Below are positions 23,451 to 34,551 of a stretch of DNA of 64,000 nucleotides, piece after piece; the stretch's first letter is position 1, and each line of letters starts with the position of its first letter. The notes under the pieces were generated by a model that was given only the letters and a program-made list of their open reading frames with translations, ran no database searches and was not told the DNA's origin. Both the position numbers and the translations under genes were made by a program. Where the stretch lies: contig CM043969.1 in assembly GCA_014529385.2 (NCBI GenBank), positions 24,755,946-24,819,945 on the forward strand. Reading direction: 5' to 3'. This DNA comes from Adiantum capillus-veneris. Lineage: Eukaryota > Streptophyta > Polypodiopsida > Polypodiales > Pteridaceae.

Positions 23451-23869
23451 CATTGTTTGTATTTTGCCATAGTTTTGTCCTGATCTAGCTTGGTCTGTAT
23501 GGAAGGTAATTTCAGACTTTGAATTCCACTTGGACTTCCATCGGCTAATTCCACTGGCATCTGACAAATCTTTGGAATTCTTAATGCTTCTTGGTTGTCT
23601 GCAATCTTGATCTTCCTTACTTCTTGTCTTGGTAGATTTTTTTGCTCAATAGCTTTCGTGATTGCTCTGTACTCTGTTTGAATTGCACTTGCTTTTTCTT
23701 TATCTTCTTTAAGCTCTTCAGAGGTTCTGGTCAATAGAGATCAATCATCTTCAACAACATTTGCTTTGGCATCACTCTCCACTTTAACTATGCATGAGGA
23801 CTTTGTGTTGTCATCTGCGGGTGATCAGTCTTGGTCTTCATTCTTTGTTGTTTTTAAAGACTGCATCCT

Positions 23870-24130
23870 ATTTGAAATATGTGTTTCTAGAACCTTTTGA
23901 GCCAGCGACATTCCCAATATGATGTCATCTGGTACATCTTTTGCATTTAACACATGAAATTGAGCTTCGAGGTTCTGTGAACCTACTTAAATGGCAGTGG
24001 AAATGATTCCCCATCATTCTGCTCGTTTGTTTCCATATAAGATAATAAATTCAGGAGCATCTTCTAGCTGTGGTTTGCCACATGTTTTCCAATTGCAAAA
24101 AGACATGAGGTTCTTGTCTAGCTGAAAATC
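23870..24130 (-). pseudogene. First retropepsin-like domain of relic
   Basis: On the minus strand N-L-M-S-F-C-N-W..C-G-K-P-Q-L-E-D (about 24123-24058) aligns with RetB N-V-M-S-Y-G-M-W..L-G-K-P-K-L-Y-D. It is followed by S-Q-N-L..F-H-V and D-D-I-I-L-G-M-S-L-A-Q (about 23935-23896), the typical C-terminal strand of aspartic proteases. The catalytic Asp region is not recognisable, and stops interrupt the frame. Confidence 0.55.
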
Positions 24131-24911
24131 TACTTTGTTTCACTTGACAGATTTTCTTCATGTTTACCGGTGATGTTGCACATGATGTTCTCAGGATTTC
24201 TTTTTGAATTGGCTAAGTTTGTGGTGGTTGTGTCCTTAGGTTGAAATTTTTTTGCAACTTCTTTGCTTTAACCACCTACTTCAATTAATGTTGACTCATT
24301 TGGCTGTACTACTGCACCTTTTGCTTGCTAATATCGAGCATTGTCTACTTGCATCTAAGAAACCTTTGATCTTAGAAGATCCAATGTACTTTCTGGAATA
24401 ATCTCTCTCTTTGGAGGAGATTTATATGGTGACCTTTCTGTAGCCTTTTGAACTTTAGCTTTCGTTGACTTTGACCTATCTGTCACCTGTTCTAGTAGCT
24501 TGAGGTTTTGCACCATCTTCAGATAGTCTTTGACTTTAGTCTTACCATCCAAAGGGGTTTGTACATGGTCCTGAACCTACTGGTATTCATTTCCATCTGC
24601 ATCTTGATATGCATATGTGAGCTTGCTCACATGTAATTTCTTGAATACTATTGGGTTGCTCGGCTTTTGACTTTGACTTGTGAAGATCAGTTGAAACTCT
24701 TGTCCTTGATGATTGTCATACTGAAATTTGTCATCAAATTTTGCGGGAATCTAGGTCAATTGGAAACTTCCAACAACCATAGGATCTTTCAGTCGTTCTG
24801 CTTTGAAGAGGGATGTTGTCTAAAGGCTCTAGGGATTCTACTGGTGTTGCATTTCCCGGTACAAGAGTTGAGCTTCATGGATTTTCAGCTCCCCCCTTCC
24901 TAGAGTAATCA

Positions 24912-26147
24912 CTAAAGCTTCTTCCATGATGAGAGTTGAAAATTTTTTGGCTCTAGTTTAGCCCCACCTTTTGAGATTGTGGGTAGCACTGTTGATGTTT
25001 GGCATCCATAGACTTTTTGCATAGTTCCTATGTATCTCAGTGAAACATGACATATGACTCCCCAAGTTAAGTTGTAGATAGAATTATCTTCAACCTGATA
25101 TTTTCTATCCCATGGGTCTCCTATGATATGAGATTTTGTGGTTTCAAGACCCCAAGGCATCATAGATTTTAGACTCTCTTCTATATCTATAGCTCTTTTG
25201 GTCAAAGTATATGCTCGTCTATCCACAACATCGAAGCCTGGTTTTTGATGGAGGAGAGTTTGAATACATTTCTAGGTTCGCTGGGGTAATATCATTTATC
25301 TCTAGAGAGGAGGATCCATTATAGATTCTATCCTCCGAAATGAACCATCCTTTTTTATCTATCACTAGTTGATCCTTTTTATACAGTTTCCCTACATAGT
25401 GTGCATATGAATTATGTGTGCCATACAATGCTAACATCATTCGCTTAGATGTGTCCCTTAGACTCGTGAATAGTTGCACACTAGTGGAAATGGATGTAGA
25501 ATTGTTTGCAAACCTAATGCTCTTTTCAACCTTTGGTGATATCTGGACACTTTGACCAAATTCACGCAAGGATTTTTTGTTCAAAGAATCAATTTTAAGC
25601 TTTCCAGGTGCCAGTGCATCTTTATGTTGATTATGAACTTGCAGTGATTTTATTGGTGCTTTGAATGGTAATGCATGAACATAAGATTGCAACAAAAATG
25701 ACGAGTTAGATGCGCTTACATTACAATCCGCATTTCGAGTTTGCTCCATGCTTTGTTTTGTAGTTGTTGTGTCCCTATTGGCTGGATTTCTTGAACAATC
25801 TTTAGGAAATTTCTTCCACAATATGAGCAATACACCATGACTGGTGGTATTTCATTTCGTATGTCCATCTCAAGCTCTTGCTGAGGAGCTTTTGTATTTG
25901 TATTTTCCAAGTTGTCAATATCCTCTTTCAGAACGCTGAGCATTAAGCTATAGACTGCTCCGTCTTGACCTTTGTACCGCCTTTCACCTGGTTCTCCAAT
26001 TAGACTTGCTTTTATTGCTTGATCTTTTGGATCTTCCAATTCTAGCTCTCGTTGTAGATCTAACCATTGTAATCCATGTACAATGACTCTGATTGCATAT
26101 GACCAACTATATGGTTTGTTGGCTTGTGCAGATTTTTGGATAATCAC
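24912..26147 (-). pseudogene. N-terminal part of relic polyprotein
   Basis: Three overlapping or adjacent minus frames (25716-26147, 25219-25830, 24912-25226) carry the best-kept coding here, joined by frameshifts. Visible marks are the repeated S-L-I-G-E-P-G-E-R-R-Y and H-I-I-G-D-P-W-D-R-K-Y segments, each followed by a D..(V/I)-Y-(S/N)-L stretch, which suggests an internal domain duplication, and a C-S-Y-C pair. I do not recognise the family. A Gag-like or movement-protein-like role would be a guess. Confidence 0.4.
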
Positions 26148-26200
26148 TCGAGTTGAGTTTTTGAACTTCTATCTGCACTTCATCTTTGAACTTGCAATAC

Positions 26201-27774
26201 CCGAGTCCACTGAAATCTATGAGCATCTAGGAGTTCTTTGGATCTGGGTTTACTCCTACAGGATCTTGGCTCATGTGTTGCTCTTGTTGCTCACTAGAGA
26301 CCTCTAGCCTTTTGAATTTGCATATAAGACTTTGTCTCCAATGTAGCCATATAGCTGTAAAATCTGCTCTGTTGCACTCGTGCATGTGTTGCCATTCCTA
26401 CTGGCTAGCTATGCTTCTCATACACTTGAACTCTCGACTTGACTTGAGTCCATGTTGGCTCAATATGTAGAAACTATCTCCTAGCGGGTCATGTTGTTTT
26501 CCAATGGAATTCGTCCTGCTTCGGGTTGACAAAACTCCTTATGCCAGAGCAATTTTGGTAGTTGATTGCTTTCTGACTCACAAGAGTTGATTAACTCTAG
26601 CTCAAATGCTTCAGACTTGGTTATGATCTTTTAAAACGATGAAAAATTGTGCTCGTAATAGCCTAATCTACGATCCACCATGATTTGTGCTCTTGTTTGT
26701 CCAATTCTAGAACCAATTTGTAATGCACTGGCTTGCACTTGCCAATTTTTGGCTTGCATGATCACTTCTAGCTTCTATCATTCTTTGATTGAACCGTGGA
26801 AACAATGTCCAAAATTGGGCTTGAACAGTGATGTCTTGGTCGAAATGATTCAATCCCGGTTCCCAAGGGTTTTCCCTGATCTAGGTCAAATTTTAGGCTT
26901 TGGCGAGACTTCGACTCAAATTTTGCCAATTTTTGTTCAAAATTTGCTAAAATCTCAGCCCCGATTTGAAATTTCAACGCATGATTAGTGTCCTAATGGC
27001 TAAGTTTTGCTCTAAATTCAGTTTCAGTGGAGTTTCTTGGTGGTCGATTGGGTTTCACTTGTTTTTGACAAATTTTGCATTTTTTTTGCAGCTCACGTCT
27101 CGCTTCGATCTCTTTTTCTCCCTTTTTGGAACTCTTCTGACGTTTTCTACTCGACTTGTTCCTTTCGCTCTTGCGGTGTGAATTTTTGGCAATGCATTTT
27201 GCTTTTTTTTCTTTTTTGAATCCTCCCTTTTTATTTTTTTAATTCTTGTGAAATTTTTGCATTTTCTAGATTTTTTGGTATTTTTTACTATTATTTTATG
27301 ATTTTTTTTATGAATTTTATGATTTTTTTAAAAATGTAAATTTTTTAATTTTATCGATTTTTTTGAGTGTTTTTATAAATTTTCTTTTTTTTGTGGTTTA
27401 TTTGATTAATTTTTTATCATTTATAAATTTCTTGTGAGATTTTTTATTTTTATTTTTTTTTGGTGAATTTTTGAAGTTTTCTAAAAAAATATTATAAATT
27501 TTAAAATTATTTTTTTATGATTTTATTTTCTTTTTTGGGTTTTATTTTATTTGTCTTTTTATTTTTTGACATTTTTAATGGTTTTTTTGTTTTTTAATTT
27601 TTGCTTGATTTTTTACTGTTTTTTTAATTTTTATTTTTAATGCCTCTTTTTTGGGAGGGTTATTAAACAAAACTAAATAATTAAAAAACTAAAAATTAAA
27701 AAAATTAAATTAACTAAATCAGCCAAATTAACTTACCTTATTTACCTGACGATGACGTGCAGACTACAACGATG

Positions 27775-27778
<4 letters not shown>
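26201..27778. other. Non-coding, T-rich low-complexity DNA
   Basis: No gene was found. From about 27190 to 27660 the plus strand is dominated by T runs of 5-8 bases, then switches to an A-rich stretch at 27664-27730. It could be old poly-T/poly-A accumulation, or the edge of a replaced element. Confidence 0.5.

Positions 27779-27858
<80 letters not shown>
27779..27858. repeat. (AG)n microsatellite, about 80 bp
   Basis: An uninterrupted AG repeat. The minus-strand serine-leucine ORF over it is an artefact. Confidence 0.95.
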
Positions 27859-27860
<2 letters not shown>

Positions 27861-28530
27861 CCGTCCATGGCGCTGCACACAAAGAGGGAGTACGCATATA
27901 GAGTGAGAGAAAGGCTATGGTCATGCGAGGCTTAGTTCGCCGTAAGGAAGGCCGACCATTTCTGACAACGCTCAGTTTTTGACCGGCTTAGTTTTTGCAC
28001 ATTGGCCATGAAACCATGAATTTGCACATTTGATTCTAGAAAAGTTTTGGCATTACGACGGCATGCAAATATACAAAATCAAAAGTTCCCAATCATCAAA
28101 GTGACAATGGTGAAGCATACCATACAAATCTTGAATGCCAATTACACCATGTGTAGGCCCGATTTTGTCGATGCTCCAAAGTGCTAATCTTGCATAATTG
28201 TTAAGCGATAAGCACATGTGAGAAAGCAATCCAAGCCTCTAATTAGGCAAGTATCAAAGGATGAGCACAAGATGTTAGTCCAATTAGTAAAAAATTAGTG
28301 TGTAAGCAAAAATTAGTGAAAGTTCTTGGACAATTCAACAAATCTTCACAGACTTCACCATCAACATGTCACCTTCTCTCGAAAATCCAAGTACACGCAC
28401 ACATCTAGACTATGACAACACACACACACACACACACACACACAAGAGAATAGATTGACAAGGATAGAGTGTAAGAGAGTGTAAGAGATGTGGGCATAAT
28501 TAGGGAGTACACACAATAACATAGCATAGC
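27859..28530. repeat. Gene-poor segment with short (CA)n
   Basis: No gene was found. A CA repeat of about 22 bp lies at 28421-28443. Confidence 0.5.
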
Positions 28531-28976
28531 ATAAGAGAGAGGGAAGGGAAAATTGAGAGCATCTACACAAGAAAGGCATAAAATCATAGCCCCAAACTCC
28601 ATGGCACCCTTCTTGTGGAGTTTGGCATTTGCACAAGAAAGGCCTAAAATCATAGCCCCAAACTCCACCGCACCCTTCTTGTGGAGTTGGGCATTTAATT
28701 TATTATTTGAGTTATGGGTGCCAAAATTGGAGGCCCCTCTTTTACAACTAGTCCACTTTAGTACTTGAGTGGATCACACACATATTGCATGTCCCCTAAG
28801 GGTGAGTTCCCACTAAAGCTATTTACAGTAGCCACTATGGCTTATTGAATAAAAGATCTAAATTACTATGCAAGAATAAAATGTTAAGCTCGCTATCCCA
28901 ATAAAATTAACCATTAAGCTCGATATCCCAATTGCAATTAACCGCATACAACAGAAGGGTGCCTAGTCTCGTAACA
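28531..28976 (-). repeat. Chromovirus 3' LTR
   Basis: It is homologous to 30911-31362. It contains a tandem duplication of about 67 bp (near 28567-28700) that the other LTR lacks, and it lacks about 100 bp present in the other. Confidence 0.7.
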
Positions 28977-28987
28977 TCCCTCCCACC
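28977..28987 (-). other. Chromovirus polypurine tract
   Basis: The minus strand reads GGTGGGAGGGA directly before TGTTACGAG, the LTR start. Confidence 0.7.
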
Positions 28988-29039
28988 AGGGATAGTAATT
29001 TTCATCGGTTTCTCAGTAGAGAATCAACTGGACCGTGAG

Positions 29040-29306
29040 TGATAGAAAGTGTGGAGAGGTCTAGGAAGTTGCGGAAAAACTTTTTAGGCATTCATTTGGC
29101 ATCCTCTTGAGGGTGGCCTTTGAAGGTCAAAAGATAGTGGTTATAAACCATTCCAGTGCGTGTGGTGGTGGTCTCATGATCAACTATTTGTGCAAGGATG
29201 AATTGTTATTCTTGATCCACAAGTGAAGGTGGATCCTCATAAATGTGATAGTAGGTAGGGGTCCTCTGAAAGGTCTTAAAAGACTAATGTGGAATGCATC
29301 GTGAAT
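29040..29306 (-). pseudogene. Integrase C-terminus and chromodomain
   Basis: The minus strand begins I-H-D-A-F-H-I-S-L-L-R-P-F-R-G (29306-29262), the conserved GPY/F-type end of Ty3 integrases. After a frameshift and a stop comes Q-I-V-D-H-E..R-T-G..Y-L-L-T-F-K-G-H-P-Q-E-D-A-K (about 29190-29100), which fits a chromodomain. The expected Trp after A-K is a stop codon. Chromodomains of this kind direct integration to modified chromatin. This copy is broken. Confidence 0.75.
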
Positions 29307-30910
29307 GTGCCAATGTGAAGGTATTTATCTAGTAAAGTACATTATAAGGCTAGGTTTATTGTTTAGATCTGCTCGGGCATTATACAATGACCCAAAACAT
29401 ATTGACTATCCAAGCGTAAGCTAAGGGCATGAAGAATGGACAAACTTTAATAGTCCTCTTGCCCAACATATCTTGCATCAATATATGAAAGAAAAACTTC
29501 ACCCAAAAATTTAGTACCTCATGGGGCTAGTAGCCAAATGTTACAATGTAGAGAATTGGAAAATATGTAATACTCTACTTCCTTGTTGAATTGCACTTCT
29601 TAGGGAAATACTTAAATGCAAATAGTGGTGCCTTGCATTAGGCAATAGGTTTTTGTCTCTATTTTCAAGTCGAATTAGCATAGTAGTTGTAATGAAATTA
29701 GTGATACAAGTCTAGTAGCAACTGAAGAATATGGAACTTGACTTTTTCTCCAATAAGAGTCCAAACAATTGGAAATTGGATACTTATCTTGAGTTTATTG
29801 ATTTGGAATTTTAGAATGCTTGACTCATCTACACTAGAGAGATATTTCTTTTGAGGTCTATCAGCATTGGAATATAAAGTGGTCTTTGTGCCTTGATTAG
29901 TAGCATGAAGAGTGAAAAACAAATAGCATATAATTGTCAAGAACAAACCACAATTTCCACGTAAGTAGTCATAAATGATAACAAAACATAATATCACCAT
30001 GAATGGATGACACAAATTTTGTTGAGACGAGATAGAAGGGCGAGAGTTTTACAAATATGAGCAATTATATTCACAGAGACACGCTTGACATTGCATGTGA
30101 CCAATCTAGCCTCAATCTAGTATCTTATCAATTGGATAGCCTCCAAAGATGTAGGGAGAGAAATGGTACGGGTAATGGGAAGAAGATGCTTAGATTTTTG
30201 ACATAGAAACTATAAGTTGATAACCCTTGTAAATTTCAAAGCATGCTTATAAGGAAGTCTTTGGAGTAATTTCAAAGCTAGAAAAGATACTTATCAATTT
30301 ATTTGATATGAAGGCTCGTGTTGTGATGATCCTTGGCATGGCATGATGAAACTTGGTGGCCACGTTCAAAGAAGATCCACATAGTTGTTCATTAGCTTCA
30401 ATTGTGAGAGTGAAGTGTATACCACTATCAAAAATAGCTCAGAACAAAAATTCTTGGTCTTGATTAGCAGCTATATAAATTTCATTATAAAGGAGATCAA
30501 TATGAATTATAATAAGCAAAGGAAAAAAAATTAATATTAACTTAGCTATGACGGATGAGTGTCCCATCTCCATGAATCTTTATTCATTATTATGATTAAT
30601 CCATGTGAAATTGTATATACATATATATATATATATTGGTATCGTAAAAGAAAACTATAATGTCTCATGCATAAAATGTAAACTTTGGGGGTTTATGTAA
30701 CAATAAAGCTTCAAAGTAATTAATAATCATGAAAAATATATGAGTAATAAAATCGAGATAAGATACCTACCTTGTTGCACTTGATGGTTGAAAAAGTTTA
30801 CCAGTCAATCTCACAGGTTTGAGTCCAGGTATCAAAATGCTTTCAGTGGCCTATGCTTAGTTCGAGAGTCGCGGAGTGCTCGTCCTTATCTGGCATGTGT
30901 TCGACCCCTT
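29307..30910. other. Internal remnant of chromovirus, no domain recognised
   Basis: A 105-codon minus frame at 29698-30015 shows no family motif. RT, RNase H and gag are absent. The stretch may contain insertions of other decayed DNA. Confidence 0.35.
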
Positions 30911-31362
30911 TGAGAGAGAGGGAAGGGAAAATTGAGAGCATCTACACAAGAAAGGCCTAAAATCATAGCCCCAAACCTTCTTGTGAAGTTTGGTATTTAA
31001 TTTATTATTTGAGTTATGGGTGCCAAGATTGGAGGGCCCTCTTTTACAACTAGTCCACTTTAGTACTTCAAAGGATCACATCACTTATTGCATGTCCCTT
31101 GAGGGTGAGTTCTCACTAGAGCTATTTACAGCAGCCATAGTGTCTTATTGAATCAAAAATCTAGATTACTATGCAAGAATAAAATGACCGAGAGGATTAG
31201 TATTGTTCGGTGCCTCCTTCTCAACTCCCAAAAATCCAATCTATATTTCATCATGCACTCACTATTGATAAAACCAAATAGACCGCACATAATTAGCCAT
31301 TAAGCCAGCTATCCCAATTGCAATTAACCACATACAACAAGAGGGTGTCCAATCTCGTAACA
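30911..31362 (-). repeat. Chromovirus 5' LTR
   Basis: On the minus strand it starts TGTTACGAGA and ends CTCTCTCA, giving TG..CA termini. It is homologous to the left LTR over its whole length apart from the indels noted there. Confidence 0.65.
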
Positions 31363-31567
31363 AAATTAGCAAGGGGTTAGTGTGAAATTAGGGTGTGTAG
31401 GCACACAATTGGAAAGATTTGGTATCAAATTAGGGAAAATTGAACACATTGCTTCATGCACACACATCCAAAATCCATAAAACCATAAACATACAAGTGA
31501 AATTAGTGAGAAAATTAATAAGGAAACCATTTGATTATGCCACAATTACACTAGCATAGGTCATCGC
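31363..31567. other. Short AT-rich stretch, no gene
   Basis: It follows the PBS of LTR copy 3 on the minus strand and may be its leader. It contains repeated AAATTAG words but no ORF. Confidence 0.35.
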
Positions 31568-31585
31568 TCCTTGAAAATGGTGCCA
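31568..31585 (-). other. Decayed PBS of LTR copy 3
   Basis: The minus strand reads TGGCACCATTTTCAAGGA just after the LTR. It resembles the common plant PBS TGGCGCCGTTGCCGGGGA with mostly G-to-A or C-to-T changes. This is inference from similarity only. Confidence 0.45.
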
Positions 31586-32520
31586 AATTTTGGGATTACC
31601 ATGGTAGCATATCTCCAATGACCAACAATGATTGTCAATTCGGAGGGATGAGGTACCTGGCTAGGTCATGGAAACACTCACCGATTAGTAAGCTAATGAT
31701 GGAAACACGAACGGTAACTCTATGAAGTGGGATTCTTGGTCTATGGAGGAGCTAAGACACAATGTCTGGCAATCTCCACATCCACTTCTCTTCACCTCAA
31801 ATCAACCCAATCACATACATTAATGATTGCAAGACGCACACATCACTAATCCTATCATGCAACAACACTAATCACAAGCGGTCACACACACACACACATA
31901 TAGATCTATTGAGCATCCGCACTCCAATCAAATCCACATGTACACACAAAGATTAGAGGGCAATCACACAAGATTAGAGCGGGATTAATCACTATTAGTT
32001 ACAATCTAGCTAATCAAAGCACCATTAACAACCATAAAAGTATGAGAGAGGCATAGTGAAAAGAGAATTAACCTTGATTAGTGTTAATCAAGTCACATGA
32101 GCAAGGAGAAGCTCAAGGAATAGATAGCAACACACGTCATGAGATCTCACCAAAGAGTGGTCTCAAAAAATGATGCTGAGAACCCTAATTTCTTTTACAC
32201 ACTGTCTTATATACTTAGGGTAAAAATATGCAATGTCTGGGCGCCAAGGCCTTTAAGGCTCCCCAACTTACTCAATTTTTAACCTAGGCACACTAATTGA
32301 CCTATTCTTTACGGCTTGGAACTCTCATTAAGCTCATAACAAGTTACAAATAGTACAATGGCTTGAAATAAATCGGGAAATTACAATACATGACCATTTT
32401 GGAAAATGTGAAAAATGTGTAACTCCAATCTTCATTGCTTCTTCATATTCATTTTCAATGTGGTTCTTAAGGCTCGGGCCTCTTAGAAGCTTCTATTAAT
32501 TGGCGTGTGCTTGATTAACA
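31586..32520 (-). repeat. LTR copy 3 of the composite-relic family, near full length
   Basis: On the minus strand it starts TGTTAATCAAGC at 32520 and runs about 935 bp to the PBS-like site. It keeps the central segment that copies 1 and 2 have partly lost, each differently. It abuts an unrelated gag relic at 32521 without a PPT, so it probably inserted there. Confidence 0.7.
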
Positions 32521-33487
32521 GAGGGCCTGATAGCTTCTTTTTCTTTTGTTTTTCCTGTCTCTTGTTATTGTTGTGCAATTGTTGTTTGGTCCAAACTGTG
32601 ATCATCTTATCAGTAGGGTGCGTAATAGTGCCCTAGTGCATTGCAAATTCTTGCTTTGTGTGTCTCATTAGTTTCTGCATGGACTTGGACATCCATAGCA
32701 GATTATAATGTCGTATCTCTTTGGGTAGACCACAGCAAAGTTGTTGAATCTACTACTTGAATGTGATATTTTTTTGAATGAAGAGGTTGTTAAGAAAGTA
32801 TCCCAAAATCTCTGACAATAGTCCATGGTGTCTTCCTTGGTCATCCTCAGATGGTTCCAACTTGTGATCACATCACGATCATATTCCTGAGCGAGCCATG
32901 AAGAAGTAAAAACTCGCTTGAACTCTAGCCACTTTGTTGGCGCCTCCCTCCATAGAAGCAGTGTAGGCGACCAATTTTGTGTCTTCCCTTTGAGGTGAGA
33001 TATTGCCCTCTCAACCTTGGATTGCTTTGAGTATTGTCCTCCAGAGTAGATTGTCAAATTGATGAATAAAAGCTAGGGCTTGTGAGTATCCTTAAAGCTA
33101 GGAAAAGTATCCAATGCAATTCCTTGAAATCCTTGGGCTTCTTACCCTTGTCCTCGAGAAAATCATACCGGTTGGCTCTATAAATGTACTTCCTCTTAGT
33201 TGAAAACATCGGCTCATCAGAATTTGAACTATTTGAGGAGGAAGAATCCTCGTCTAAACCATCAAAATACTTTTGAGATCTTATGTTGGATTGGCTCTTC
33301 TTTGCCTTCTTCTTGCATTTGCTGTCTCTGAGTCTTTCTCCTTTTTTGCTCTTCCTTTCCTTGTCACTAGCCTCAAAGGTAGAAAAATTGTTCGAGCTTT
33401 CAAAAGCGGATAAGGATAAATTGGATACACCCTCAAATCGCATACATTTCTTTGTCTTCCTGTCATTCTCAAAAGTAGATCTTCTAC
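32521..33487 (-). pseudogene. gag: gag relic, 3' part, interrupted by RetB
   Basis: The minus frame 33057-32668 has the retrotransposon Gag core: V-E-R-A-I-S-H-L-K-G, W-R-E-A-P-T-K-W..F-K-R-V-F and E-D-T-M-D-Y-C-Q-R-F. The upstream minus frame (to 33054) is rich in Lys and Ser with F-D-G-L-D-E-D. Its first 38 codons as drawn lie in the RetB LTR and are not part of it. The gene continues beyond the RetB insertion at 45094-45618. Frameshifts make it non-functional. Confidence 0.75.
33483..33487. other. RetB target-site duplication, left
   Basis: TCTAC directly precedes the RetB 5' LTR and is repeated at 45094-45098. Confidence 0.95.
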
Positions 33488-34532
33488 TGTTGAAAGGACG
33501 CCCTTTCAACAACGTTTCCACAAAGATTCCATTAAAATTCTGTAAAGATTCCACATGAAGATGGTGATGAAGTAATGAAGATGAAGATGGATGTTGCAAC
33601 ATGAAGATACGAGTTCATGGACGTCATCAAACATCCCATTATTATTATTTTGAGCCATTACGGCCACTTTTGTAATGTTTACGGGAACCTCATATTTTAA
33701 ATCAGCACTTGTATTTTGGCCGCAGATGCTTGTATAATGAGTAAAGCCAACTCAGTTTCTTGTAATTAAGCTCTGTAGAAGCCTAGGGACAATTCAGGTC
33801 ATTTGGCCGGACATTAGGTTTGAAGGCTTGGTATATAAGCTGAAACCTAAGGCTTTGTAAGAAAGACATTACGTTATCTCAATTAATATACAGTCATGGG
33901 TTCTGCAGCACACAGTAGTGAGCTTCAGGCACACACACCGTCGCGCACACTAATCACATTGCAGATATGAGAGTAGGAGCGTGTTAGCATTGAGGAGCTC
34001 TCCGCGTCGACACAAGCAATGCAAGCCGAGGACCACATCGCGAGCGCGCCTGCTACGAGCTATGTTTGGTCGTAAGTACCTCAAACGAAATCCGTTCTGA
34101 ATGATCGAGTAGTCGTTAGAATCCGGGCGAGAAGCTCTTCGTGTTGATGTCTTTGTAGATCGGTTTCGGACACTTTGGAAATTGTTGTTTTGAGTCTATC
34201 GCGATAGCGATTAGAGGTCTTACAGTTATGGTTTTCAGGATTTATGTGTTTGGCCATATAGGATATGTCCTTGTGAGTCTCGCCCTCCGATTTCGAGTCA
34301 TTCCGATATGATTTGAGACTGTTTCGATCTTGTAGTGTTTCGTAGGATGCGTTGTCTGTTTCTTTGCTTTATGGTAGTGTTGTGGTAGGATTAGTGTTAG
34401 TATCTAGCTCAGGGTTGACAACCCAGAGATTGCCTCCATGCCCTAGTCGGGTCAGCTACGTCCTCGGATTGACAGTTTGTTGGTCTGTGTTCTCGCTGTG
34501 CTCCATCGTCCGTCGTGGCGTACCCGCTAACA
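33488..34532 (+). repeat. RetB 5' LTR (1045 bp)
   Basis: TG..CA termini. The first 24 bases form a perfect inverted repeat, TGTTGAAAGG-ACGC-CCTTTCAACA. TATATAAG lies near 33832. Downstream in the transcribed part, a short palindrome CTATCGCGATAG (34197-34208) relates to the leader array. Confidence 0.95.
33832..33839 (+). promoter_or_regulatory. TATA box of RetB 5' LTR
   Basis: TATATAAG, with the matching box in the 3' LTR at 44395-44402. RNA would start about 30 bp downstream and include the short LTR palindrome and the whole leader array. Confidence 0.6.
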
Positions 34533-34533
34533 T

Positions 34534-34551
34534 TGGCGCCGCTGCCAGGGA
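34534..34551 (+). other. RetB primer-binding site
   Basis: TGGCGCCGCTGCCAGGGA starts one base after the LTR end. It closely matches the common plant PBS form TGGCGCCGTTGCCGGGGA. Confidence 0.9.

Larger units (their letters stand above)
21900..26200 (-). mobile_element. Decayed minus-strand polyprotein relic, pol-less and RetB-like
   Basis: Minus-strand reading frames chain together across about 4.2 kb, with stops and shifts. Reading from 26147 there is an N-terminal region with C-S-Y-C (near 25835), then two blocks sharing an I-G-(E/D)-P..R-(R/K)-Y pattern (near 25990 and 25115). Next come a first retropepsin-like domain (about 24125-23880), a charged linker, a second (about 23450-23030), a K/S/Q-rich linker and a G-W-I..G-N..I-W-V-P-K-P module (22655-22557). 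The order from the protease-like domains onward matches RetB. I found no RT, integrase, LTR or PBS. A plant pararetrovirus origin of the N-terminal part cannot be excluded. Confidence 0.55.
28531..31362 (-). mobile_element. Chromovirus (Ty3) remnant with two LTRs
   Basis: On the minus strand a right-hand LTR (31362-30911) and a left-hand LTR (28976-28531) both start TGTTACGAGA. The left one is preceded by a PPT, and upstream of that is the end of an integrase with a chromodomain. Only about 1.9 kb of internal DNA remains, so most of gag-pol is deleted. I found no convincing target duplication (flanks TAGCA and AAATT) and no PBS. Confidence 0.7.

Noticed and set aside
30838-30915. tRNA-like or SINE-like stretch with GTGTTCGACCCC
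   Set aside because: It resembles a B box, but no A box at proper spacing or cloverleaf could be drawn; it may be part of the chromovirus leader.
33488-33602. N-terminal 38 codons of the minus ORF 33054-33602
   Set aside because: They lie in the RetB LTR and were joined to the gag relic only by insertion.
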